From positions 1 through 64,000 of the forward strand of contig CAMEJD010000008.1 of assembly GCA_945919375.1 (NCBI GenBank): 64,000 bases of DNA. Direction: 5' to 3'. Under the pieces are notes generated by a model. It searched no databases. It was not told where the DNA came from and was given only the letters and a program-made list of their open reading frames with translations. The DNA is from an uncultured Clostridia bacterium (GTDB lineage Bacteria > Bacillota > Clostridia > Christensenellales > UBA1242). How positions within the stretch are numbered: position 1 is the stretch's first letter; every line of letters begins with the position of its first letter. This document shows positions 58,075 to 64,000 of the stretch, one piece after another. Both the position numbers and the translations under genes were made by a program.

Positions 58075-60738
58075 TTATGAATTATATTCATAAATTGCTG
58101 AAATCTTTGACTTTATGTTTTGTTTACCCTTGCCTAAACGAGAATCATATGCAATTTGTCTTGAAGATACCTTTTCAATCCTATTTTCAAGTTTAACTGC
58201 AAGTGTTGGTGGAACAATTGAGAATTTGGCAAAAGCGATTTCTCCATATTCTGCTGTGTTGTATACCCTTAACCCTTTACGATACCTTGACATTACTTCA
58301 AATTCACCAATTGGAACATTTTTTATATAACCTTTGAACGTTGCAACTGTAACTGCACCACTTTCTGTTATTTGGTCAGCGTACACGACTTCATCACCAA
58401 AATCAATATTCATACCCATAACACCTGCTGTCACTCTTCCTGTTGGTTGAATATCCCTACTTTCAAAGTTCAGTACCATTCCTTTTTTGGTCACCATTAA
58501 GATTGATGAACCTTCTATTACAGTTTGAACTGCAATAACTTCATCTTTATCTTTTAGTTTTATTGCTTGAATGTTATTTTTTGAAACAAAGTATTCTTTC
58601 ATACTAGATTTCTTTACCATACCTTGTTTTGTAAAGAATACAATATCTTCAAGCGACATTAAATCTTCGTTATCTATAACTCTTATTTCAACAACTTTTT
58701 CATCAGGTTGAACATTTTTATCAAGAGTGTTAAGCAAACAACCCTTATCTCTCCACTTACCTTCTGGAACATCGGCAATATTGATTTTTATACAATTACC
58801 ATAGTTTGTAAATAGCAATGCCTTTTGACTTGTAAGTGCGTTTCTTAAAATCAAATGAACATCATTTAATGTTGATGTATCTGTTATTTCCCTTTGTGCC
58901 AAATTATAATTTTTTAGTGGTATATTTTTTAGAGTATTATTTGCAGTGTAAGAAAGCATAACTTCTTTTGCAAATGCTTCTTCGTGGTCAATTTCCACCT
59001 TGTCAATATCTTTGTCTTTTAGAATAACCGACAATCTTTCACTCTTATATTGTTTTTTAAGTTGTCCTAATTCTTCTTTTACAACATTATATTGTAACTT
59101 TTTGGAGTTATATATTGCTGTTAGGTGTTCAATTTGAACTTTTAACGTAGCAAGTTCTTCTTCAAGTTTTGTAATTTCCAAATTAACCAAACGAGCAAGA
59201 CGCATATCAAGTATTGCCTGTGCTTGTTTTTCAGATAAATTAAATCTTTCTTTTAACTTTTGTTTTGCTTCAACAGTTGTTGCACTCTTTTTAATGATTC
59301 TTACAACTTCATCAATATTTTTGATTGCAATAAGCAAACCTTCTATGATATGTGCCCTATCTTTGCAAGCATCAAGGTCAAATTTTGTCCTTCTTTGAAT
59401 AATTTCCCTTTGATATTCAACATAGTATGAAATAATATCCAAAAGCCCCATTTGTTTTGGCTTTCCATCTGCAATTGCAACCATATTTATACCAAAAGTT
59501 GTTTGCATTTGTGTTGATTTGTACAAATAATCAAGTATTGCTTTTGCATTTCCCTCTTTTTTGAGTTTTATTACAACTCTCATTCCGTCTTTGTCTGATT
59601 CGTCACGAATTTCACTTATGGCGGAAAGTTTATCTTTGTTTTCTTCTTTTAGTTGTGCAATTTTTTGTTGCAATTGAACTTTGTTTACTTGATATGGGAG
59701 TGCAGTAATTACAATGGCTTGTTTGTCGCCATCAGTTTCAATTTTACAAGTTGCACGAATAATTATCTTACCTTTTCCTGTTGCATAAGCAGTTTTTAAT
59801 TCATCGCCCGCAATAATTTGTCCACCAGTTGGGAAATCTGGTGCTTTTATATATTGCATCATTTCATCAAGTTTTATTGATGGTTTGTTTATATATGCAA
59901 TAACTCCATCGCAAACTTCTGCAAAATTATGTGGTGGGATGTTTGTTGCAACACCAACGGCAATACCTGATGCTCCATTTACCAACAAATTTGGGAATCT
60001 ACCAGGCAACATATCTGGTTCTTTTAGTGTATCATCAAAGTTCAAACTCCAATGAACAGTGTTTTTGTCCAAATCTCTTAATAGTTCCATTGCAAGTGGT
60101 GTAAGTTTTGCTTCGGTATAACGCATTGCAGCGGCGCTATCGCCATCAATTGAACCAAAGTTTCCATGTCCATCAACAAGTGGCTCACTCATAGAAAATG
60201 GTTGTGCCATCCTTACCATTGCATCATAAACACTGCTATCTCCATGTGGATGATATTTACCCATACAGTCACCGACAATTCTTGCCGATTTTCTGTATTG
60301 CTTATCCGGTTCAAGACCAAGTTCAAGCATAGAATATAGTATTCTTCTTTGAACAGGCTTTAATCCATCTTCAACTCTTGGCAATGCTCTATCCATAACA
60401 ACATGCTCTGTGTATGGAATCATTGCATCATGAAAAACCTCCTCAAGAGATTTGTATATAAGTCCCTTGTGTGGAGTATCCCCATTCCCATTTGAATATG
60501 TTGTTTCTTGATTTGTTTCTGTTTTTTTGCTTTCTTTCACGACTGTTTCCTTACTTTTTTTATCAATTTTTGGTGTTTGATTGTTATCCATATCAAACAG
60601 TCCCATTTGACCTTCTATTGCCACGTTTTGTTCCTCTTTTGGTTCTTCTATTGGTTTTAAATCTAGTTCATCATAACAGATTTGCCCAACAATAATGTCA
60701 TTTTCTGGGTTTTGTGGCGAATTTTCTTCAAAATCCAC
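58075..60738 (-). CDS. parC: DNA topoisomerase IV subunit A (ParC-like) with N-terminal extension
   Basis: 887 residues. The breakage-reunion core starts near residue 104 and has [19 protein letters not shown] (161-179), with S168 and D172 at the quinolone-resistance sites in their sensitive form, and catalytic Y207 in MRYTEA. The C-terminal beta-pinwheel lacks a GyrA box; FTNYGN and PEGKWRDKG match Gram-positive ParC better than GyrA. An ~85-residue, acidic, probably disordered extension precedes the core and holds QMGLF (44-48), a sliding-clamp-binding type motif. GTG start behind TTAGGAGAAATA. Gyrase A is the alternative, less likely. Confidence 0.85.
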   Translation of the reverse strand: MDFEENSPQNPENDIIVGQICYDELDLKPIEEPKEEQNVAIEGQMGLFDMDNNQTPKIDKKSKETVVKESKKTETNQETTYSNGNGDTPHKGLIYKSLEEVFHDAMIPYTEHVVMDRALPRVEDGLKPVQRRILYSMLELGLEPDKQYRKSARIVGDCMGKYHPHGDSSVYDAMVRMAQPFSMSEPLVDGHGNFGSIDGDSAAAMRYTEAKLTPLAMELLRDLDKNTVHWSLNFDDTLKEPDMLPGRFPNLLVNGASGIAVGVATNIPPHNFAEVCDGVIAYINKPSIKLDEMMQYIKAPDFPTGGQIIAGDELKTAYATGKGKIIIRATCKIETDGDKQAIVITALPYQVNKVQLQQKIAQLKEENKDKLSAISEIRDESDKDGMRVVIKLKKEGNAKAILDYLYKSTQMQTTFGINMVAIADGKPKQMGLLDIISYYVEYQREIIQRRTKFDLDACKDRAHIIEGLLIAIKNIDEVVRIIKKSATTVEAKQKLKERFNLSEKQAQAILDMRLARLVNLEITKLEEELATLKVQIEHLTAIYNSKKLQYNVVKEELGQLKKQYKSERLSVILKDKDIDKVEIDHEEAFAKEVMLSYTANNTLKNIPLKNYNLAQREITDTSTLNDVHLILRNALTSQKALLFTNYGNCIKINIADVPEGKWRDKGCLLNTLDKNVQPDEKVVEIRVIDNEDLMSLEDIVFFTKQGMVKKSSMKEYFVSKNNIQAIKLKDKDEVIAVQTVIEGSSILMVTKKGMVLNFESRDIQPTGRVTAGVMGMNIDFGDEVVYADQITESGAVTVATFKGYIKNVPIGEFEVMSRYRKGLRVYNTAEYGEIAFAKFSIVPPTLAVKLENRIEKVSSRQIAYDSRLGKGKQNIKSKISAIYEYNS

Positions 60739-60746
60739 TATTTCTC

Positions 60747-62690
60747 CTAACTTAACATATCATCACTAAATTTATCTTGTCTATTAAAGTTTGCATGTTC
60801 GGCAATATATGCCTTTCTTGCATCAATATTATCTCCCATCCAAGTTGTAACCATCTTTTCCGCTTCGGCCGCATCATCAATAGTAACTTGAACCAAAGTT
60901 CTCTTGTCTGGATCCATTGTTGTTTCCCAAAGTTGCTCTGGGTTCATTTCACCCAAACCTTTGTAACGTTGTATTTGATAACCCTTTCCAGCTCTTTCTA
61001 TTGCTGCCGGAAGTTCATAATCAGAATACACATATTCTGTGTAATTCTTCTTGTATACCTTGTAAAGTGGTGGAAGCCCAACAAACACATGACCATCGGT
61101 GATTAGTTGACGCATATATCTAAAGAAGAATGTTAAAAGTATTGCTCTAATATGTCCACCATCTTGGTCTGCATCGGACAAGATAATAACTTTGTGATAT
61201 CTTAAATTATCAGCATTATAATCTTCGCCAATTCCTGTTTCCAAGGCACTTATCATTGTTCTTATTTCTTCATTTCCAAGAACTTGGTCAATTCTTTTCT
61301 TTTCGGCATTAAGTGGTTTTCCACGAAGTGGTAAAATTGCTTGAAACATTCTGTTTCTACCTTGTTTGGCACTGCCACCCGCAGAATCCCCTTCCACGAT
61401 AAACAACTCGCTTTTTTCGCCTTTTCTTGATGTGCAAGCTGCAAGTTTTCCAACAAGATTAAAATTGTCTGCTGAACTTTTTGCTCTTGATATTTCTTTT
61501 GCTCTTTTTGCCGCTTCTCTTGTTTTTGCTGCTTGTTTTGCTTTGTCCAAAATAACTGTGGCAATTTTTTCATTTTCTTTCTTTGCAAAGAATTTGCCAA
61601 GTTCCAAAACTGTTAGTCTTTCAACTTCTGTTTTTGCTTCTGGGTTACCTAATTTTGTTTTTGTTTGACCTTCAAATTCAACACTATGCATTTTTACTGC
61701 AATAATACAAGAAATACCTTCCCTAAAGTCTTCGCCCATAAAGTTTGAGTCTTTTTCTTTTAGGTATCCAGAATTACGAGCATAGTCATTCATAACTCTT
61801 GTCCAAGCACTTTTGAAACCAACTTCATGAGTTCCCCCTTCGGTTGTTGGAATGTTATTTACATAACTGAAAATATTCTCTGTGTAACTATCAGTGTGTT
61901 CAACTGCAATTTCAAGTTTAAGAATATCACTTTCGGCACTAATATAAATTGGAGAAGAATATAATTTGTTTTTATCTTCATCAATATATTTTATAAAGTC
62001 TTTTATTCCACCTTCATAGTGATAAGCAACATGAGTGTTTGTTCTTAAATCGTCTAAAATAATTTTTAGACCTTTGTTAAGAAATGCAAGTTCTTTTATT
62101 CTTTTGTTAATTGTGTCAAAATTGAATTGCAAATCGCCAAACATTCTGTCATCAGGCAAAAATGTTACAGTTGTTCCTTGCTTTGTTGTTGCTCCAATAT
62201 CGTGAAGTTCACATTGCGGAATACCACTTTTTAGTTTGCCATTAACTTCTTTGCTTGCAAACTCCATATAGTACTTTCTACCTTCTTTGTCAACTTCAAC
62301 TTTAAGCCATCTTGAAAGTGCGTTTGTAACTGATGCACCAACGCCATGAAGTCCACCAGAATATGAATAACTTTTGTTGTTAAACTTCCCACCTGCGTGA
62401 AGTTGCGTGAATACAACTTCAACACCTGACTTTTTTAATGTTGGGTGCATATCAACAGGAATACCACGACCATTATCACTTACAGTTGCACTACCATCTG
62501 TGTTTAGTGTGATTGTGATTGTGTCGCCATAACCATTTGATATTTCATCAATACTATTATCAACAATTTCCCAAAGTAAGTGATGAAAGCCTTTTATTCC
62601 GGTTGTTCCAATGTACATACCAGGTCTTAATCTTACCGCATCAAGTCCTTCAAGAACCACAATATCTTTTGAATTATAAGAATTATCCAT
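60747..62690 (-). CDS. parE: DNA topoisomerase IV subunit B (ParE-like)
   Basis: 647 residues: GHKL ATPase with [21 protein letters not shown] and [15 protein letters not shown], transducer domain, Toprim with [15 protein letters not shown] and [21 protein letters not shown], and the C-terminal [21 protein letters not shown]. ParE and GyrB are hard to separate by eye; the ParC-like partner eight bases downstream decides the name. Its own promoter (TTTACA-17-TAAAAT) and GGCGGAT precede it. Confidence 0.85.
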   Translation of the reverse strand: MDNSYNSKDIVVLEGLDAVRLRPGMYIGTTGIKGFHHLLWEIVDNSIDEISNGYGDTITITLNTDGSATVSDNGRGIPVDMHPTLKKSGVEVVFTQLHAGGKFNNKSYSYSGGLHGVGASVTNALSRWLKVEVDKEGRKYYMEFASKEVNGKLKSGIPQCELHDIGATTKQGTTVTFLPDDRMFGDLQFNFDTINKRIKELAFLNKGLKIILDDLRTNTHVAYHYEGGIKDFIKYIDEDKNKLYSSPIYISAESDILKLEIAVEHTDSYTENIFSYVNNIPTTEGGTHEVGFKSAWTRVMNDYARNSGYLKEKDSNFMGEDFREGISCIIAVKMHSVEFEGQTKTKLGNPEAKTEVERLTVLELGKFFAKKENEKIATVILDKAKQAAKTREAAKRAKEISRAKSSADNFNLVGKLAACTSRKGEKSELFIVEGDSAGGSAKQGRNRMFQAILPLRGKPLNAEKKRIDQVLGNEEIRTMISALETGIGEDYNADNLRYHKVIILSDADQDGGHIRAILLTFFFRYMRQLITDGHVFVGLPPLYKVYKKNYTEYVYSDYELPAAIERAGKGYQIQRYKGLGEMNPEQLWETTMDPDKRTLVQVTIDDAAEAEKMVTTWMGDNIDARKAYIAEHANFNRQDKFSDDMLS

Positions 62691-62725
62691 ATTATCCGCC
62701 TAATTATATTTTATCTATTCAGTCT

Positions 62726-62754
62726 ATTTTAAAACAAAAAACTATTTTTGTAAA
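62726..62754 (-). promoter_or_regulatory. Predicted promoter of parE-parC
   Basis: Minus strand TTTACA, 17-bp spacer, TAAAAT, between the repeat element and parE. Confidence 0.55.
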
Positions 62755-62781
62755 CAAAATTTTTGGAGCAAAGCGTATTAT

Positions 62782-62830
62782 GTTGGAATTTCTCAAAAGT
62801 CACAAGTTGAGATAGGCAGCCGAAATGACA
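62782..62830 (-). repeat. Intergenic repeat element, copy 2
   Basis: Contains TTGGAATTTCTC, a gap and GGCAGCCGAAATGACA, matching the copy at 43540-43590. It again lies between a CTAGC/GCTAG terminator and the next operon's promoter. The remainder of 62691-62909 holds only the parE promoter and this terminator. Confidence 0.5.
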
Positions 62831-62872
62831 TAAAGAACATAGTATAATAAATTTGCAATTTTCTCAAATGAC

Positions 62873-62907
62873 AAAAAAATATCTAGCGTTTGCTAGATAT
62901 TTTTTTA
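62873..62907 (-). terminator. Intrinsic terminator of the DUF285 gene
   Basis: ATATCTAGC-GTTT-GCTAGATAT stem followed on the minus strand by a long T run, directly behind the stop. Confidence 0.85.
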
Positions 62908-62909
62908 TG

Positions 62910-64000
62910 CTAATTTTTTCTTAATGTTATGGGTGTGCCATTTGTCGTTGGCAAATAATTCCCGTTGCCCCCAGTCCATGTTCCACTTGGCAAAGCAATG
63001 TCAGCTATTGTGTTTCTTTGAGGAGATATTATTTCCGTTAATTTAGTACAATTGTATAAAAAATCACTATATGATGTTACTTTTGACAAGTCAAAACTAC
63101 TTAAATCTAAACTTGTTAAACTGCTACATCCAGAAAACATCCTATACATTTTTGTAACATTTGATGTATTAAAACTGCTTAAATCTAAACTTGTTAAACT
63201 GCTACATCCAGAAAACATACTACGCATGTCTGTCACTTTTGATGTATCAAAACTGCTTAAGTTCAAAGAAGTTAGACCACTACAAGAAGAAAACATAGCT
63301 CTCATATTAGTCACTTTTGATGTATCAAAATTACTCAAGTTTAAAGTTTTTAGACTGCTACATCCATCAAACATGTATTCCATGGTTGTAACATTTGATG
63401 TGTTAAAACTACTTAAATCTAAACTTGTTAATTTGCTACAATTATAAAACATACTACCCATACTTGTCACATTTGATGTGTTAAACATGCTTAAATCCAA
63501 ACTTGTTAAACTGCTACATTCATAAAACATATCTTTCATATTTGTCACATTGGATGTATTAAACTTACTTAAATCAAGACTTTTTAAACTGCTACATCCA
63601 GCAAACATAGTATTCATATTTGTAACATTAGATGTATTAAAACTGCTTAAGTTTAAAGATGTTAGACCACTACAAGAAAGAAACATATTCCCCATGCCAG
63701 TCACATTTGATGTATTAAAATGACTTACATCCAAACTTGTTAAACTGCTACATCCAGAAAACATATTATACATATTTGTAACATTGGATGTGTTAAAGTT
63801 GCTTACATCCAAACTTGTTAAACTGCTACATCCAAAAAACATACGTTCCATACTTTTAACATTAGATGTATCAAACTTACTTACATCCAAACTTGTTAAA
63901 CTGCTACATCCATCAAACATATATACCATATTTGTAACATTAGATGTATCAAACTTACTTACATCCAAACTTGTTAAACCGCTACAATAATCAAACATAT
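62910..64000 (-). CDS. DUF285/BspA-like repeat surface protein, 5' end outside the window
   Basis: The last 362 or so residues of a larger protein; the frame is still open at the window edge. It consists of 12 repeats of 26 residues (MFxGCSSLTSLDLSxFNTS, then NVTxM), 78 bp each, followed by a C-terminal cap (LPSGTWTGGNGNYLP, then ITLRKN). This is the DUF285 (PF03382) LRR-like pattern, common in surface proteins of gut Firmicutes and mycoplasmas. Localisation and start cannot be judged here. It is upstream of parE and separated by a terminator. Confidence 0.88.
   Translation of the reverse strand, partial: MFDYCSGLTSLDVSKFDTSNVTNMVYMFDGCSSLTSLDVSKFDTSNVKSMERMFFGCSSLTSLDVSNFNTSNVTNMYNMFSGCSSLTSLDVSHFNTSNVTGMGNMFLSCSGLTSLNLSSFNTSNVTNMNTMFAGCSSLKSLDLSKFNTSNVTNMKDMFYECSSLTSLDLSMFNTSNVTSMGSMFYNCSKLTSLDLSSFNTSNVTTMEYMFDGCSSLKTLNLSNFDTSKVTNMRAMFSSCSGLTSLNLSSFDTSKVTDMRSMFSGCSSLTSLDLSSFNTSNVTKMYRMFSGCSSLTSLDLSSFDLSKVTSYSDFLYNCTKLTEIISPQRNTIADIALPSGTWTGGNGNYLPTTNGTPITLRKN

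Noticed and set aside
58075..62690. Naming the type II topoisomerase pair gyrA/gyrB
   Set aside because: No QRRGGKG-type GyrA box is visible in the C-terminal domain, and PEGKWRDKG matches the ParC pinwheel of Gram-positives. Gyrase is not excluded entirely.
63052..63990. Regularly spaced repeats resembling a CRISPR array or satellite
   Set aside because: The 78-bp period encodes 26-residue DUF285 repeats in one open frame; there are no unique spacers. The same holds for the 69-bp repeats of the BspA gene near 56.5-57.2 kb.

Overview
The window is a 64-kb piece of a low-G+C (roughly one third G+C) bacterial chromosome using the standard genetic code (TGA works as a stop, e.g. in mutL and trmD). 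Gene content, strong AGGAGG-type ribosome binding sites and, above all, gene order point to a Bacillota (Firmicutes) of clostridial type, probably an uncultivated host-associated lineage. Several blocks match Bacillus/Clostridium order: miaA-mutL-mutS-miaB; recA-cinA-pgsA-rimO-ftsK/spoIIIE-ylxY-pnp-rpsO; recJ-relA; secF-secD and yajC-tgt-queA; hslU-hslV-trmFO-topA-dprA-comM; and yraN-rnhB-rbgA-trmD-rimM-khpA-rpsP-ffh-ylxM. Almost everything lies on the minus strand. BspA/DUF285-type leucine-rich surface proteins are typical of gut and oral anaerobes. The exact taxon cannot be fixed from the sequence alone.

Layout. 1-17.7 kb: partial tRNA-Pro(UGG), a YhhN-like membrane protein, mismatch repair and tRNA modification genes, a class A penicillin-binding protein on the plus strand, then recA, a degenerate cinA, pgsA, rimO, ftsK/spoIIIE and a YlxY-like deacetylase-fold protein. 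17.7-26.4 kb: a scar holding the 3' end of a lost BspA-type gene, then pnp, rpsO with a leader, hemZ, a Rel protein with a destroyed hydrolase domain, and recJ. 26.5-33.6 kb: secF, secD, a TIGR04086-like membrane protein, yajC, a 27-residue membrane ORF, tgt, queA, a methyltransferase and a small membrane protein. 33.6-43.5 kb: an IscU-like/IscS-like pair that has lost its catalytic and ligand residues, trxA, hslU, hslV, trmFO, topA, dprA and comM. 43.6-55 kb: a U32-family protein, a DUF3343 protein divergent from an intact cysteine desulfurase-like gene, the rnhB-to-ylxM translation/SRP operon, hemW and lepA. 55-64 kb: a GDPD phosphodiesterase, a BspA lipoprotein with its divergent XRE regulator and operators, the topoisomerase IV pair parC/parE, and the 3' part of a DUF285 repeat protein.

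Most of the window is housekeeping: translation and tRNA modification (MiaA, MiaB, Tgt, QueA, TrmFO, TrmD, RimM, RimO, S15, S16, LepA, RbgA), DNA maintenance (MutSL, RecA, RecJ, TopA, DprA, ParCE, RNase HII, FtsK), secretion (SecDF, YajC, Ffh, YlxM) and proteolysis (HslUV). The unusual part is a set of conserved genes with eroded active sites: an IscS-like protein without its PLP lysine or catalytic cysteine, its partner IscU-like protein without cluster ligands, a CinA without recognisable catalytic motifs, a Rel without HD residues, and a MiaB without a TRAM domain. Two other points stand out. The BspA lipoprotein promoter has a perfect 17-bp palindrome as its exact -35/-10 spacer, next to a small XRE regulator gene. 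ParC carries an N-terminal extension with a sliding-clamp-type QxxLF motif.
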